A DNA stretch of 64,000 nucleotides from Rhodopseudomonas sp. AAP120 (GCF_001295845.1 NZ_LJIC01000107.1:1-64000), one strand, 5' to 3'; shown: positions 1-10,008, counted from the stretch's first letter. Program-made: numbers and translations. Notes: generated by a model from the sequence alone, not told the origin.

Positions 1-573
1 GGCCAGCCATTTGGCGGCTTCCTCGCGATTGGCAGGCCCGCCGCCGCGGCCCGCCATGCGGGCCATCGCCAGCGCGAACATCGCCTCGCGGTCACCCAAA
101 TCGGCGGCGCGCCTGTACCACTCGACCGCCTTGTTGTAGTCGCGCTTGGTGCCGAGCGCGTTGGCGTAGAGCTCGCCCAGCATGGTCATTGCCTTGGGGT
201 CGCCGAGCTCCTGGGCGCGCTTCATCGCCAGGTCGAACGCAGTCTTGTAGAAGCCGCGCTGATAGGCGCCGTACACCAGATCGACATTGGGGTCGTCCGC
301 CGCTGCATCGGCCCCGTCCGCGGGCGTGCCCGGCTTGGCGCCACCGCCCTTGTCGGCGGCCGGCTTCTTAGCCTTGTCCTTATCGGCGGGCGCCGCAGCG
401 GGCTTGGCGGCGGCTTTGGGCGCGGGGGTCGGCTTGGGCTTCGGCTTTTCCGGCTCGATCGGCTTCGGGAATGGATTCGGCGGCGGCGGAGTCAGCGACA
501 GCTGGGCCGACGCGCCGCCGGTGGCGAACAGCAGCACGGCCGCAGCGAGCGAGAACGGGCGCAGCGATTTCAT
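1..573 (-). CDS. Secreted Sel1/TPR-repeat protein, 3' end outside window
   Basis: The reading frame enters from the window edge, so only the first 191 codons are visible. It begins MKSLRPFSLAAAVLLF with a hydrophobic signal peptide that probably ends near ASA-Q (residue 24). A Pro/Lys/Ala-rich linker of about 70 residues follows. From about residue 95 come Sel1-like helical repeats (YGAYQRGFYKTAFDLAMKRA, then GELYANALGTKRDYNKAVEW, then a third beginning FALAMARMAGRGG). Sel1 repeats are protein-protein interaction scaffolds, so a periplasmic adaptor role is likely, but no partner is evident. The gene is oriented with the ThiE-like gene, whose stop lies 3 bases upstream of this start, so the two are probably cotranscribed. 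Confidence 0.8.
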   Translation of the reverse strand, partial: MKSLRPFSLAAAVLLFATGGASAQLSLTPPPPNPFPKPIEPEKPKPKPTPAPKAAAKPAAAPADKDKAKKPAADKGGGAKPGTPADGADAAADDPNVDLVYGAYQRGFYKTAFDLAMKRAQELGDPKAMTMLGELYANALGTKRDYNKAVEWYRRAADLGDREAMFALAMARMAGRGGGPANREEAAKWLA

Positions 574-576
574 CGA

Positions 577-1257
577 TTATTCCCGCGAGGCCGGGGCCGC
601 GTCGGCGGTTGCCGCATAGCCCCGCTTCAGCGCCGCTTCGGCCTCCGCCAACACGGTCGCCTCGGCGCCCGGTTCGGCCCAGACGAGATCGCCGAGCAGC
701 ACGAAATCGGCGCCGGCCGCTGCGAATTCCTCGACCTCGTTGCGCGACAGCGCGTAGCCCACACAGGGCGGCTCGAACAGCTCGGCCCACCAGTTCAGCC
801 GCTCGGCGATCGCATCCGACGACGGACGGGTGCCGTCGTCGGTCGGCTCACCGAACAGCACGTAGTCGGCGCCGGCTTCGCCGGCCACCATGGAGTCGTG
901 ACGGGTCGGCAGACCGCCGACGCCGGCGATCCGCGACGGCTGCAATTGCGGCAGCCACTCCTTCATCTCGGCAAGGCCCGTCAGATGCGCCCCGTCGGCG
1001 CCGCCGCGCGCCACCAGATCGGCATGGCCGTCCAGCAGCAGCGCGGCGCCGGCCGCTTGCACCACGCCCGCCACCGCCTTGACCCGGGTGATCAGCGTCC
1101 TCGGATCGGATGGCGCGAGCCGCAGCAGCACCGCCGCGACATCGGCAGCGGCGAGCAGGCGCGGCAGCACCGCGAGCAGGGGAGCGGGATCAGCGAGTGC
1201 CGGCGTCGCGAGGTAGAGACGCGGCGCCGGGCGGGGCGGGGCAGGCTTGGCGGCCAT
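577..1257 (-). CDS. Thiamine phosphate synthase-like (ThiE/TenI fold) protein
   Basis: The protein of about 226 residues has a TIM-barrel layout like ThiE/TenI proteins. Motifs resembling ThiE are GADGAHLTG (ThiE has GxDGVHLGQ) and GADYVLFGEPTDDGT (ThiE has GADYVxxGPxxxTxTK). ThiE joins the thiazole and pyrimidine halves of thiamine, but several motif positions are altered here, so the enzymatic role is uncertain. I chose the ATG at 1257 (MAAKPAPPR) because an in-frame start at 1299 would overlap the aldolase gene by 36 bases. It follows fba by 5 bases and precedes the Sel1 gene by 3, which suggests a run-on transcript. It may serve the thiamine-diphosphate enzymes nearby (tkt, dxs), but that is inference. 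Confidence 0.65.
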   Translation of the reverse strand: MAAKPAPPRPAPRLYLATPALADPAPLLAVLPRLLAAADVAAVLLRLAPSDPRTLITRVKAVAGVVQAAGAALLLDGHADLVARGGADGAHLTGLAEMKEWLPQLQPSRIAGVGGLPTRHDSMVAGEAGADYVLFGEPTDDGTRPSSDAIAERLNWWAELFEPPCVGYALSRNEVEEFAAAGADFVLLGDLVWAEPGAEATVLAEAEAALKRGYAATADAAPASRE

Positions 1258-1262
1258 CGCGG

Positions 1263-2297
1263 CTATGCGGCTTTCTTGCTTTCCAGGTCGGAGCTCCACT
1301 CGCCCTTGCTGGCGAGCGAATTCATCTTGGCCCGGTGGGTGAAGGCGGCCTGGCCGGCCGCGACATTATCGACCTTGCCCGACCACGCCTTCTGCGGCGC
1401 GGCCTGCAGGGCACGGCCGTAGGAGAAGGTGAGGCCCCAGGGCAGGCCGCCGATCTTGTTCATGGCGTCGAGATGCGCGGTGGCTTCCTCGTCCGACTGG
1501 CCGCCCGACAGGAACGCGATGCCCGGCACCGCCGACGGCACGCAGGACTTCAGCAGCTTGACGGTCTTCTCGGCGACTTCCTGCACCGACGCCTGCTTGG
1601 GCGACTTCTTGCCGGCGATCGCCATGTTGGGCTTCAGGATCATGCCCTCGAGCGCGACGCGCTGGAAGTACAGCTGCTGGAAGGTTTCCTTCAGCACCCA
1701 TTCGGTGACGTTGTAGCAGGTGTCGATGTCGTGGGAGCCGTCCATCAGCACTTCCGGCTCGACGATCGGCACGATCTGCGCCTGCTGGCACAGCGCCGCG
1801 TAGCGCGCCAGCGCGTGTGCGTTGGTCATGATCGCCGTGTGGGTCGGAACGCCCCTCGCGGAATCGATATCGATCACCGCGCGCCATTTCGCGAAGCGCG
1901 CGCCCTGCTTGTAGTACTTGGCGAGCCGTTCGGCGAGCTTGTCGAGACCGACGGTGATCAGTTCGCCCGGGCAACCCGGCAGCGGCTGCGTGCCTTCGTC
2001 GACCTTGATGCCGGGGATCGAGCCGGCCTGCTCGATCAGCTTGACCAGCGGCGTGCCGTCGGCGGCATTCTGCCAGATGGTCTCGTCGTACAGGATAACG
2101 CCGGAGATGTACTCGCTCATCGCTTCCTTGGAGCGGAACATCATCTCGCGGTAATCGCGGCGGTTGGTTTCGGTGGATTCGACGCCGATCACGTCGAACC
2201 GCTTCTTGATGGTCCCGGAGGATTCGTCGGCCGCAAGGATGCCCTTGCCGGGCGCGACCATCGCCCGGGCAATCTTGTTGAGGTCGGCGAGGTTCAT
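1263..2297 (-). CDS. fba: Class I fructose-bisphosphate aldolase
   Basis: This aldolase of about 344 residues interconverts fructose 1,6-bisphosphate with dihydroxyacetone phosphate and glyceraldehyde 3-phosphate. It is the Schiff-base (class I) type: the N-terminus MNLADLNKIARAMVAPGKGI, the segment LAADESSGTIKKRF, the Lys-containing EGMILKPNM strand and the glycine-rich FLSGGQSDEEAT segment are all typical. The ATG at 2297 is preceded by AGGAGA about 8 bases upstream; an adjacent TTG would add one residue. The gene lies in a minus-strand block with pgk, gap and tkt that covers lower glycolysis and the Calvin-cycle regeneration steps. Confidence 0.95.
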   Translation of the reverse strand: MNLADLNKIARAMVAPGKGILAADESSGTIKKRFDVIGVESTETNRRDYREMMFRSKEAMSEYISGVILYDETIWQNAADGTPLVKLIEQAGSIPGIKVDEGTQPLPGCPGELITVGLDKLAERLAKYYKQGARFAKWRAVIDIDSARGVPTHTAIMTNAHALARYAALCQQAQIVPIVEPEVLMDGSHDIDTCYNVTEWVLKETFQQLYFQRVALEGMILKPNMAIAGKKSPKQASVQEVAEKTVKLLKSCVPSAVPGIAFLSGGQSDEEATAHLDAMNKIGGLPWGLTFSYGRALQAAPQKAWSGKVDNVAAGQAAFTHRAKMNSLASKGEWSSDLESKKAA

Positions 2298-2375
2298 CAA
2301 CGTCTCTCCTATAAGGTGTTTTTGTTGGTTGGAAGGCAGCGGACAGGGTCTTAGACGAAAGCCGAGATGAGGGTC

Positions 2376-2699
2376 TTAGACAATGCCCAGGAAAATGGCG
2401 AGGGCGCGATTGACCGCGGAGATGTCTTCGGGGGAGAGGCGGCCGATGCGTGAACGGATCCGGTGAGGGGCGACTGCCGTGATCTTGTCCACCATGATCT
2501 GAGACAGATGCCGCAGGCCGTTATCCGGGGCCGGCTCGACTGAAATGCGGATCACGTCGATATCGCGCAATTCTGTGGTGAGCGGTAAGACCACGATCGA
2601 GGGGACTTCGTCGAAATCCTCGTTCTGGACAACAACAGCGGGTCTGGGCTTGCCATAGTCGCCTTGCATGGCGACCAGAACGATATCGCCTCGGGTCAC
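2376..2699 (-). CDS. MazF/PemK-type toxin
   Basis: The 107-residue protein has the MazF/PemK fold signature: an N-terminal RGDIVLVAMQGDYGKPRPAV strand-loop, the VLPLTTEL strand, and a QIMVDKITAV segment that resembles the MazF active-site region. Such toxins are sequence-specific mRNA endoribonucleases. I chose the GTG at 2699 because it overlaps the antitoxin stop as GTGA, because MxRGDIVLV is the usual MazF beginning, and because AGAAGG lies upstream. A longer ATG start at 2723 would overlap the antitoxin by 28 bases. It is the second gene of a two-gene module sitting between fba and pgk. The catalytic assignment rests on family resemblance. Confidence 0.88.
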   Translation of the reverse strand: MTRGDIVLVAMQGDYGKPRPAVVVQNEDFDEVPSIVVLPLTTELRDIDVIRISVEPAPDNGLRHLSQIMVDKITAVAPHRIRSRIGRLSPEDISAVNRALAIFLGIV

Positions 2700-2980
2700 T
2701 TCCAGCCTTCTGGATCGTACCAATCTTCAATTTCGGCGAGAATCTGCTGCTCGTGAGGATCGTTCGCGATCAATCGGCACTGCCGCTTGATCTCGGCCTT
2801 CCATTCCGGCGACTTGTAGTTCTCGGGAACCCAGATCGTCGCTGGCTTCAGCCCCATCGCCTTCATCTTCTCGCGGTGACGGCGGACGCGTTCGGCGCTG
2901 AGGCTGCGCGGCTTGTCGGCACGCTGGACCTTAGCGGCCGTGCGCTTGCCGGTGGCCGGCTTGTCGACCTTCCTGTCCAT
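2696..2980 (-). CDS. MazE-family antitoxin
   Basis: The 94-residue basic-then-acidic protein fits an antitoxin. Its N-terminal half is Lys/Arg-rich and holds the RVRRHREKMKAMGLKPATIW stretch typical of the antitoxin MazE family. Its C-terminal half (ANDPHEQQILAEIEDWYDPEGW) is acidic and aromatic, suited to wrapping the toxin. The order antitoxin then toxin with a 4-base GTGA overlap is the normal arrangement for translational coupling. A 16-base perfect palindrome lies 20 bases upstream of its start and is the likely autoregulatory operator. Confidence 0.85.
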   Translation of the reverse strand: MDRKVDKPATGKRTAAKVQRADKPRSLSAERVRRHREKMKAMGLKPATIWVPENYKSPEWKAEIKRQCRLIANDPHEQQILAEIEDWYDPEGWK

Positions 2981-3000
2981 CGGGACTGCCTCTATCCGAA

Positions 3001-3016
3001 GCGTTACATGTAACGC
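3001..3016. promoter_or_regulatory. Perfect palindrome, probable MazEF autoregulatory operator
   Basis: GCGTTACATGTAACGC is an uninterrupted 16-base palindrome, 20 bases upstream of the antitoxin ATG and between the module and pgk. Antitoxins of this class usually bind such a site over their own promoter. The assignment as operator is inferred from position and symmetry. Confidence 0.7.
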
Positions 3017-3065
3017 AACATAGGCCTCCGATGGGCAAGCTGCAAGCCGGCGCCGGCCGCGAAAC

Positions 3066-4262
3066 TTACTTCGCCCGCAGCACTTCGACGCCGGGCAGCG
3101 GCTTGCCTTCCATCCACTCCAGGAAGGCGCCGCCGGCGGTCGAGATGTAGGTGAAGTCGTCGGCCACGCCGGCGTGGTTGAGCGCCGCGACGGTGTCGCC
3201 GCCGCCCGCCACCGAGATCAGCTTGCCGTCCTTGGTGCGCTTGGCGGCGTGCTTGGCGGCCTCGACGGTGCCCTTGTCGAACGGCGTCAGCTCGAAGGCA
3301 CCGACCGGGCCGTTCCATACCAGCGTGGCGGCGTCGTCGATCGCCGCGTGGATGCGCTCGATCGAGCGCGGGCCGACGTCGAGGATCATGGCGTCAGCCG
3401 GGATGGCGTCGAGTCCATAGGCGAAGGACGGCGCATTGGCCTCGAAGTGATACGCCACGGTAGCGTCGACCGGCAGAATGATGGCGCAGTTCGCCGCCTC
3501 GGCCTTGTCGAGAATGCGCAGCGCAGTCGGAGCCAGATCCTTCTCGCACAGCGACTTGCCAACCTTGACGCCCTGCGCGTGCAGGAAGGTGTTGGCCATG
3601 CCGCCGCCGATCACCAGCGCCTGCACCTTGGTGACGAGGTTTTCCAACAGGTCGATCTTGCTCGACACCTTGGCGCCGCCGACGATGGCGATCACCGGCT
3701 TGGTCGGTGCTTCGAGCGCCTTCTCCAGCGCGACCAGTTCGGCCTGCATGGTGCGGCCCGCATAGGCCGGCAGTTTGTGTCCGAGGCCTTCGGTGGTGGC
3801 GTGGGCGCGGTGCGCGGCCGAGAACGCATCGTTGACCCAGATATCACCGAGCTCGGCGAGCTTGGCGACGAAAGCCGGATCGTTCTTCTCTTCTTCCGGA
3901 TGGAAGCGCGTGTTCTCCAGGCACAGGATGTCGCCGTCCTTCATCGCGGCGATCGCCTTCGCGGCGGCTTCACCGACGCAATCGTCGGCGAACGCGACCG
4001 GCTTCTTGATCACCTCGGCGAGCGCAGCGGCGACCGGCTTCAGCGAGTTCTTGTCGTCGCGTCCCTTCGGCCGGCCGAAATGCGCCAGCAGGATCACCTT
4101 GCCGCCCTTGCCGGCGATCTCGGTGATGGTCGGCGCGACGCGGTCGAGCCGGGTCGTATCGGTCACCTTGCCGGCTTCCATCGGCACGTTGAGATCGACG
4201 CGCAGCAGCACGCGTTTGCCTTTGACATCGACGTCGTCGAGTGTGCGGAATGATTTCGTCAT
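3066..4262 (-). CDS. pgk: Phosphoglycerate kinase
   Basis: The 398-residue enzyme transfers phosphate between 1,3-bisphosphoglycerate and ADP and acts in glycolysis and in the Calvin cycle. Recognisable segments are [12 protein letters not shown] near the start (substrate-binding Asp/Asn), HFGRPKGR around residue 60 (3-phosphoglycerate binding), [16 protein letters not shown], the nucleotide-site [13 protein letters not shown], and [10 protein letters not shown] with [12 protein letters not shown] near the C-terminus. Length is standard. gap lies 176 bases upstream in the same direction, separated by a palindromic repeat. Confidence 0.97.
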   Translation of the reverse strand: MTKSFRTLDDVDVKGKRVLLRVDLNVPMEAGKVTDTTRLDRVAPTITEIAGKGGKVILLAHFGRPKGRDDKNSLKPVAAALAEVIKKPVAFADDCVGEAAAKAIAAMKDGDILCLENTRFHPEEEKNDPAFVAKLAELGDIWVNDAFSAAHRAHATTEGLGHKLPAYAGRTMQAELVALEKALEAPTKPVIAIVGGAKVSSKIDLLENLVTKVQALVIGGGMANTFLHAQGVKVGKSLCEKDLAPTALRILDKAEAANCAIILPVDATVAYHFEANAPSFAYGLDAIPADAMILDVGPRSIERIHAAIDDAATLVWNGPVGAFELTPFDKGTVEAAKHAAKRTKDGKLISVAGGGDTVAALNHAGVADDFTYISTAGGAFLEWMEGKPLPGVEVLRAK

Positions 4263-4280
4263 GATGAACCCTATGCGTGG

Positions 4281-4420
4281 GGCACATCCTTCGAGACGCC
4301 TCGCTGCGCTCGGCTCCTCAGGATGAGGCTTACGAAAGCGGCGCGGAGAGCTAGCTCCCCGCGCCTTGTCTGGATCCTCATGGTCAGGAGCGGGCGAAGC
4401 CCGCGTCTCGCACCCTGAGG
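4281..4420. repeat. Palindromic intergenic repeat between pgk and gap
   Basis: Two arms, 4281-4328 and 4375-4420, are imperfect inverted copies built around TTCGAGACGC and CCTCAGGATGAGG. They enclose a 26-base stem, GGCGCGG...CCGCGCC at 4340-4365, with only two mismatches. The same element occurs at 11516-11620 in this window. The strong secondary structure could modulate gap-pgk readthrough. Confidence 0.75.
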
Positions 4421-4438
4421 CAACGTGTCATTCGTGCT

Positions 4439-5446
4439 TTAGATCAGCTTCCCGATCGCGACGGCAGTATCCGCCATGCGGTTGGAGAAGCCCCACTCGT
4501 TGTCGTACCACGACATCACGCGCACTAGCGTGCCGTTCTGCACCTTGGTCTGGTCCATGTGGAAGGTGGACGAGTGCGGATCGTGGTTGAAGTCGATCGA
4601 GACGTTCGGCGCGTTGGTGTAGCCGAGGATGCCCTTCAGCTCCTGTTCGGCGGCACGCTTCATCGCGTCGTTGATCTCCTCCTTAGTGGTGGCCTTCTTG
4701 GCGACGATCTTGAGGTCGACCACCGACACGTTCGGGGTCGGCACGCGGATCGCGACGCCGTCGAGCTTGCCCTTCAGCTCGGGCAGCACCAGGCCGATCG
4801 CCTTGGCGGCACCGGTCGAGGTCGGGATCATCGACATCGCCGCGGCGCGGCCGCGGTAGAGGTCCTTGTGCATGGTGTCCAGCGTCGGCTGGTCGCCGGT
4901 GTAGGCGTGGATCGTGGTCATGAAGCCGGTCTCGATGCCGACGGTGTCGTTCAGCACCTTGGCGACCGGGGCCAGGCAGTTCGTGGTGCACGAACCGTTC
5001 GACACCACCATGTGGTCCTTGGTCAGCGTCTCGTGGTTGACGCCATAGACGATGGTCGCATCCGCGCCGTCCGACGGCGCCGACACCAGCACGCGCTTGG
5101 CGCCGGCGGTCAGCAGCGCGGCGGCCTTGTCGCGCGCGGTGAAGATGCCGGTGCATTCCAGCGCGATGTCGACGCCGAGGTCCTTGTAGGGCAGCGCCGA
5201 CGGGTCCTTGATCGCCGTCACCTTGATCTTGCCGCGGCCGGCATCGATGGTGTCGCCATCGACCTTGACCTCGTGCGGGAAGCGGCCGTGCACCGAGTCG
5301 AAGCGCAGCAGATGGGCGTTGGTCTCGACCGGGCCGAGATCGTTGATCGCAACGACTTCGATGTCCTTACGGCCGGACTCGTAGATCGCCCGCAGAACGT
5401 TGCGGCCGATACGGCCAAACCCATTGATCGCGACCCGGACTGCCAT
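4439..5446 (-). CDS. gap: Type I glyceraldehyde-3-phosphate dehydrogenase
   Basis: The 335-residue enzyme catalyses oxidative phosphorylation of glyceraldehyde 3-phosphate. The Rossmann motif INGFGRIGR is at residues 7-15, and the catalytic cysteine lies in [15 protein letters not shown] near residue 155. The catalytic His is expected in the [10 protein letters not shown] segment near residue 180. EVVAINDL around residue 32 has the Asp usually seen in NAD-preferring enzymes. Length is standard. It belongs with pgk, tkt and fba in the same minus-strand block. Confidence 0.96.
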   Translation of the reverse strand: MAVRVAINGFGRIGRNVLRAIYESGRKDIEVVAINDLGPVETNAHLLRFDSVHGRFPHEVKVDGDTIDAGRGKIKVTAIKDPSALPYKDLGVDIALECTGIFTARDKAAALLTAGAKRVLVSAPSDGADATIVYGVNHETLTKDHMVVSNGSCTTNCLAPVAKVLNDTVGIETGFMTTIHAYTGDQPTLDTMHKDLYRGRAAAMSMIPTSTGAAKAIGLVLPELKGKLDGVAIRVPTPNVSVVDLKIVAKKATTKEEINDAMKRAAEQELKGILGYTNAPNVSIDFNHDPHSSTFHMDQTKVQNGTLVRVMSWYDNEWGFSNRMADTAVAIGKLI

Positions 5447-5573
5447 CCAACTTCTCCTCGGTGCTAATGATACTCAACTGACTGGGGAGAGGGGTTCCCC
5501 CGTACTTGTGCGGTGTCATGCCCTGAATGCACCGCAGTTGCAATGCGCTCGTTTGTCGAATCTGCCCAGCGCC

Positions 5574-7562
5574 TTACTGGCCGGCCAGACGGCTCGTCGC
5601 CGCTTCGACAACCGCCTCGGCGGTAATGCCGAAGTGCTTGTAAAGGTCCTTGGCGGGCGCGCTGGCGCCGAAGCCCGTCATGCCGACGAAGCCGCCCTCC
5701 GGGCCGATGATCGCATCCCAGCCGAACCGCACCGCGGCCTCGACCGCGACCTTGACGGGGGCGTCGCCGACGATCGCCTTGCGGGTCGCGGCATCCTGCT
5801 GCAGCAGCAGGTCGAGCGACGGCACCGAGACGACGCGGGCGGCGACGCCCTTGTCGGCCAGCAGCTTGTGCGCCGCGACCGCGATCTCGACCTCCGAGCC
5901 GGTGGCGAAGATCGTCACCTGGGCCTTGCCGCTCGCGGGCACGAGTTCATAGCCGCCCTTGGCGCAGCGGTTCTCGTCCGATTTGGTGGTGCGCACCGGC
6001 GTCAGGTTCTGCCGCGACAGCGCCAGCACGGTCGGGCCCTGGGTGTTCTCCAGCGCGAGCTGCCAGCACTCCGCGGTCTCGACCGGGTCCGCCGGGCGGA
6101 ATACGCGCATGTTGGGCATCGCGCGCAGCGAGGCGAGGTGCTCGACCGGCTGATGGGTCGGGCCGTCTTCGCCGAGCCCGATCGAGTCGTGGGTCATGAT
6201 GTAGACCACCGGCACATGCGACAGCGCCGCGATCCGCATCGACGGCCGCGCGTAGTCGGCGAAGCACATGAAGGTGCCGCCGGCCGGCGCGAAGCCGCCA
6301 TGCATCGCGATGCCGTTCATCGCCGCCGCCATGCCCATCTCGCGGATGCCGTAGTGAATATACCGCCCGCTGAAATCATCCGGCGTGACGTCCTTGGCAT
6401 GTTTGGTGCGGGTGTTGTTGGACGGCGTCAGGTCGGCCGAGCCGAGCAGCATCTCGGGCACCACTTCGACGATCGCCTCGAGCGCGACTTCGCTGGCCTT
6501 GCGGGTGGCGATGGTCTGCGGCTCGGCGACCAGTCTGTCCTTGAGCTTGCGGATCGCGCCGTCCAGCGCCGCCGGGCGCTTGCGGTCGATCACCCGGCGC
6601 TGGAATTCGCCGCGCTGCTCCGCCGGCAGCGCCCCGAAGCGCTTTTGCCAGTCGGCATGCGCCTTGGCGCCCTTGCTGCCGACCTCGCGCCAGGCGTTCA
6701 GCACGTCGTCCGGAATTTCGAACGGGCCATAGTCCCAGCCCAGCGCCTTCTTGGCGCCGGCGAGTTCTTCGGCGCCGAGCGGCTCGCCATGCGCCTTGGA
6801 GGTGCCGGCGCGGGTCGGCGCGCCGAAGCCGATCGTGGTCTTGCAGGCGATCATGGTCGGGCGGTCGGAGGCCTGCGCCTTGCGGATCGCATCGGCGATC
6901 GCCTTGTGGTCGTGGCCGTCGATCCGGAACGAATTCCAGCCGTGCGCCTGGAAACGCGCGACCTGGTCGACATTGTCGGTCAGCGTCAGCGGGCCGTCGA
7001 TCGAGATGCCGTTGTCGTCGTACAGGAAGATCAGCTTGTTGAGCTTGAGATGGCCGGCCAGCGCGATCGCCTCGTGGCTGACGCCTTCCATCAGGTCGCC
7101 GTCCGAGCACAGCACATACGTATAGTGATCGACGATCTCGCCGAATTCGGCCGCCAGCAGCCGCTCGGCCAGCGCGGTGCCGACCGACGACGCCACGCCC
7201 TGGCCGAGCGGGCCGGTGGTGGTCTCGACCGAGTCGGTGATGGAATTTTCCGGATGGCCGGGCGTGCGGGAATCCAGCTGGCGGAAATTCTTGATCTGGT
7301 CGAGCGTCATCTCCTTGTTGCCGGTCAGATACAGCAGCGCGTAGAGCAGCATCGAGCCGTGGCCGGCGGAGAGGATGAAGCGGTCGCGATCCGGCCAATG
7401 CGCATCGGCGGCGTCGAACTTCAGGAATTCGCTCCACAGCACGGCGGCGACGTCGGCGGCGCCCATCGGCAGGCCGGGGTGACCGGACTTGGCCTTTTCG
7501 ACTGCATCCATCGCCAGCGCCCGGATTGCGTTCGCCATACGGGAATGATCGAGCTTCGCCAT
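5574..7562 (-). CDS. tkt: Transketolase
   Basis: The 662-residue thiamine-diphosphate enzyme moves two-carbon ketol units in the pentose phosphate and Calvin cycles. Visible signatures are [19 protein letters not shown] near residue 25, a [13 protein letters not shown] segment, the cofactor motif [13 protein letters not shown] near residue 155, and [16 protein letters not shown] near residue 465. I chose the ATG at 7562 (MAKLDHSRM) because it matches the usual start and is preceded by AGGTGG. The frame stays open another 252 bases upstream, but that stretch has no transketolase character. The 127-base gap before gap shows no gene. Confidence 0.95.
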   Translation of the reverse strand: MAKLDHSRMANAIRALAMDAVEKAKSGHPGLPMGAADVAAVLWSEFLKFDAADAHWPDRDRFILSAGHGSMLLYALLYLTGNKEMTLDQIKNFRQLDSRTPGHPENSITDSVETTTGPLGQGVASSVGTALAERLLAAEFGEIVDHYTYVLCSDGDLMEGVSHEAIALAGHLKLNKLIFLYDDNGISIDGPLTLTDNVDQVARFQAHGWNSFRIDGHDHKAIADAIRKAQASDRPTMIACKTTIGFGAPTRAGTSKAHGEPLGAEELAGAKKALGWDYGPFEIPDDVLNAWREVGSKGAKAHADWQKRFGALPAEQRGEFQRRVIDRKRPAALDGAIRKLKDRLVAEPQTIATRKASEVALEAIVEVVPEMLLGSADLTPSNNTRTKHAKDVTPDDFSGRYIHYGIREMGMAAAMNGIAMHGGFAPAGGTFMCFADYARPSMRIAALSHVPVVYIMTHDSIGLGEDGPTHQPVEHLASLRAMPNMRVFRPADPVETAECWQLALENTQGPTVLALSRQNLTPVRTTKSDENRCAKGGYELVPASGKAQVTIFATGSEVEIAVAAHKLLADKGVAARVVSVPSLDLLLQQDAATRKAIVGDAPVKVAVEAAVRFGWDAIIGPEGGFVGMTGFGASAPAKDLYKHFGITAEAVVEAATSRLAGQ

Positions 7563-7862
7563 GATGTAACCACCTGAAATCGTGTGTTGGCCGGCGCTCC
7601 GCGATTCGAAGCGCAGTGCCGCTCCGGCACAGCCAGAGACACGAACAGGCCGAAAATACCGGGGTGCGATGGTGGAATAGCACCATGATCCGGCGAGTCC
7701 AAGGCGGGGGCCTGGGATCAGCACGAGGTGCGTGCTTTGTGGTGCATAGTTGAGCAGCGGCGTTGCGCTCGGCTGCCTTGCTGCGTAAATTTCCCCGTCT
7801 AAAGGCTTGTCCAATCGTGGCTTTTATTTGGACGCGTGAAGCTGCGAGGGTCGCGCAACACT

Positions 7863-8198
7863 ATGACGGATCGTCCCGCCCCCGGTTCCATCAGCGCCGA
7901 TCAGGCTCCGACCGAGATCGTCGCGGCGACGCGTCGTCTTGCCGCGGCGCTCGAGGCGCTCGAAGGCGCGGTGGAGCGGCGGGCCGAAGCGGATCGCGAC
8001 GAGGACGAGCTGGCGTCGCGAATCCAGGCGCTCGGGGCCGATCGCTCGCGGCTTGCCGACGAGCTCGACGGCTCGCTGGTCAAGACCCGCAAGCTGGAGC
8101 GCGCCAATCGCGAGATCGCGCAGCGGCTGGACGCCGCGATCGGCACCATCCGCGCCGTGCTGGAATCCGAGTCGGTCGACGAGGAGGAGCCGTCATGA
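7863..8198 (+). CDS. DUF4164-type coiled-coil protein
   Basis: The 111-residue protein is almost entirely alpha-helical with heptad-like spacing (ALEALEGAVERRAEADRDED, then residues 50-100), consistent with a coiled coil. It immediately precedes zapA with an ATGA stop/start overlap, which is the usual position of DUF4164 proteins in Rhizobiales and suggests a shared role at the division site. It is divergent from tkt across about 300 bases in which I see no other gene. Confidence 0.75.
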   Translation: MTDRPAPGSISADQAPTEIVAATRRLAAALEALEGAVERRAEADRDEDELASRIQALGADRSRLADELDGSLVKTRKLERANREIAQRLDAAIGTIRAVLESESVDEEEPS

Positions 8199-8605
8199 GC
8201 TCGAAGGACGCAGCGGCCGCCGCCAACCACGTCAGCGTCACCATCAACGGCCGGCAATACCGCATGGCCTGCGAGCCGGGCCAGGAGCCGCAGCTGCTCG
8301 GCCTCGCCGACAACCTCGAGAGCCGCATCCAGAGCCTGCGCGGCCGCTTCGGCGAGATCGGCGACGCGCGCCTCACCGTGATGGCGGCGCTGATGATGGC
8401 CGACGAACTACTCGACGTGAACGGCCGCCTCGCGGCGCTCCAGCAGGAAGTCGACGCGCTACGCGAAGACCGCGCCGCCGCGCTCGACCGGACCGTGACC
8501 ACCAACCGCGCCGTCGCCGCCGCCCTCAACAGCGCCGCCGAACGCATCGAACGCACCACCCAAGTCCTCAACCGCACCATCGGCGGCGGGATTGCGATCG
8601 GGTAG
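8195..8605 (+). CDS. zapA: Cell division protein ZapA
   Basis: The 136-residue protein has the ZapA pattern: an N-terminal beta region with VSVTINGRQYRMACEPGQE (residues 14-32), LADNLESRIQSLRGR, then DARLTVMAALMMADEL, and a long C-terminal helix. ZapA crosslinks FtsZ filaments at the Z-ring. The start overlaps the stop of the DUF4164 gene as ATGA and GAGGAGG sits just upstream, so the pair is translationally coupled. The protein is longer at the C-terminus than enteric ZapA. Confidence 0.88.
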   Translation: MSSKDAAAAANHVSVTINGRQYRMACEPGQEPQLLGLADNLESRIQSLRGRFGEIGDARLTVMAALMMADELLDVNGRLAALQQEVDALREDRAAALDRTVTTNRAVAAALNSAAERIERTTQVLNRTIGGGIAIG

Positions 8606-8625
8606 TTACTACGCTCGAATTCCAG

Positions 8626-8705
8626 CGTCATTGCGAGCGAAGCGAAGCAATCCAGCTCCGTGCTCGGCGCTGGATTGCTTCGTCGCTGCGCTCCTCGCAA
8701 TGACG
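8626..8705. repeat. Long palindromic repeat (CGTCATTGCGAG family)
   Basis: An 80-base inverted repeat runs from CGTCATTGCGAGCGAAGC to its mirror GCTCCTCGCAATGACG, with arms meeting around the central CGTGCTCGGC. Sequences of this type are dispersed in many proteobacterial genomes. It lies between two convergent genes, zapA and the methyltransferase, where it may also act as a bidirectional terminator. Confidence 0.8.
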
Positions 8706-8709
8706 GTTG

Positions 8710-9948
8710 CTACTTCCTGAAGACCGCCACCAGCTCGACATGCGGCGTGTACTTGAACTGATCGACTGGGGTCACCTTCTCCAGCCGGTAGCCGCCGTCG
8801 ATCAGCAGCTTCGCGTCGCGGGCGAACGTCTGAGCGTTGCAGGAGACGGCGATGATCAGCGGCACACGGCCGGCCGCGAGTTGTGCGGCCTGGGCCTGGG
8901 CGCCCTGGCGGGGCGGGTCGAACAGCACGGCGTCGAAATCGACCAATTCCGGCGGCGCCAGTGGGCGTCGGAACAGATCGCGCGTCTCGGCTCTCACCGG
9001 CTTCAGGCCGGGCGTCGCCAGCGCGGCCTTCTGCAGGGCCGTCACCGCCGGTCCATCGCTGTCGCAAGCGAACACGCGGGCCTTCGTGGCGAGCCGGAGC
9101 GCAAACGGGCCGACGCCGCAGAACAGATCGGCGATCAGCTTGGCGCGTTTGATCTCGGCCAATGCGAGATCGGCCAGCGTCTGTTCGCCGAGCGCGGTCG
9201 CCTGCAGGAACGCGCCGGGTGGCAGTGTCACGCGCGCGGTGCCGATCATCACGGTCGGCGGCATCCGCATCAGCACCAGTTCGCCGTGCCGCGTCAGCCG
9301 CGCCAGGCGATGCTGTTCGGCGAGCTTCGACAGCGACACGATCATCCTCGGTGGCAGCGGGCCGGAGCCGCGCACATCGACATCGAGGCCGTTCTCGGCG
9401 GCGGTGACCTGGATGTCGAGCGGCTTGCCGACCGGCGTCAACGCTTCCGCCAGCGCCCACGCCGCCTCGATCGCGCCGGTCAGTCCCGGATCGAGGATCG
9501 GGCAATGATCAATCGCCACCACGTCGTGGCTCGCCGCGGCGCTGAAGCCGACCTTCAGCACGTCGTGCGTGCCCCTGCGCGCATGCAGCGTGATACGGCG
9601 GCGGCCGGTGCCGTGGGCGTCGATCAGCGGCGCGACCGGCGCGTCGATCCTGGCCTGCGCCAGCGTCTCGATCACCAGATTGCGCTTCCAGGCGCGATAC
9701 GCCTCGTCCTGCCAATGCTGGATGGCGCAGCCGCCGCAGACGCCGAAATGCGGGCAGAACGGCGCGACGCGCTCGGGGCTGGCGACATCGACGCGCAACA
9801 GCTTGCGACGGTCGGGATGGCCCGACACCAGCGCCGTCTCGACGGTTTCGCCGCCGAGCGCGTAGGGCACATACAGCGTGCCGCTGGGCGCGAGGCTGAC
9901 GCCGTCGCCGCGGTGGCCGACGTGATCGATCCGGAGAACTTCGTTCAT
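8710..9948 (-). CDS. TrmA/RlmD-family RNA uracil-C5 methyltransferase
   Basis: The 412-residue protein belongs to the RumA/TrmA group that methylates C5 of uridine in tRNA or 23S rRNA. It has an N-terminal TRAM-like segment ([20 protein letters not shown]), a [15 protein letters not shown] cluster of cysteines expected to hold a 4Fe-4S cluster (about residues 68-82), the SAM-binding [13 protein letters not shown], and DPPRQGAQ. The catalytic [10 protein letters not shown] and C-terminal [14 protein letters not shown] are also present. Which RNA it modifies cannot be decided from sequence. Confidence 0.9.
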   Translation of the reverse strand: MNEVLRIDHVGHRGDGVSLAPSGTLYVPYALGGETVETALVSGHPDRRKLLRVDVASPERVAPFCPHFGVCGGCAIQHWQDEAYRAWKRNLVIETLAQARIDAPVAPLIDAHGTGRRRITLHARRGTHDVLKVGFSAAASHDVVAIDHCPILDPGLTGAIEAAWALAEALTPVGKPLDIQVTAAENGLDVDVRGSGPLPPRMIVSLSKLAEQHRLARLTRHGELVLMRMPPTVMIGTARVTLPPGAFLQATALGEQTLADLALAEIKRAKLIADLFCGVGPFALRLATKARVFACDSDGPAVTALQKAALATPGLKPVRAETRDLFRRPLAPPELVDFDAVLFDPPRQGAQAQAAQLAAGRVPLIIAVSCNAQTFARDAKLLIDGGYRLEKVTPVDQFKYTPHVELVAVFRK

Positions 9949-10008
9949 GCCGAAGCGATATAGCGTGTCACGGCCGGCCGGGCACCTGTGTGTCTCAACA
10001 AATCGCCG

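Noticed and set aside
5400-7577. Very long open frame on the plus strand opposite transketolase
   Set aside because: It is antisense to tkt, is extremely Arg/Ala/Gly-rich and has no homology. High GC content makes such mirror frames common.
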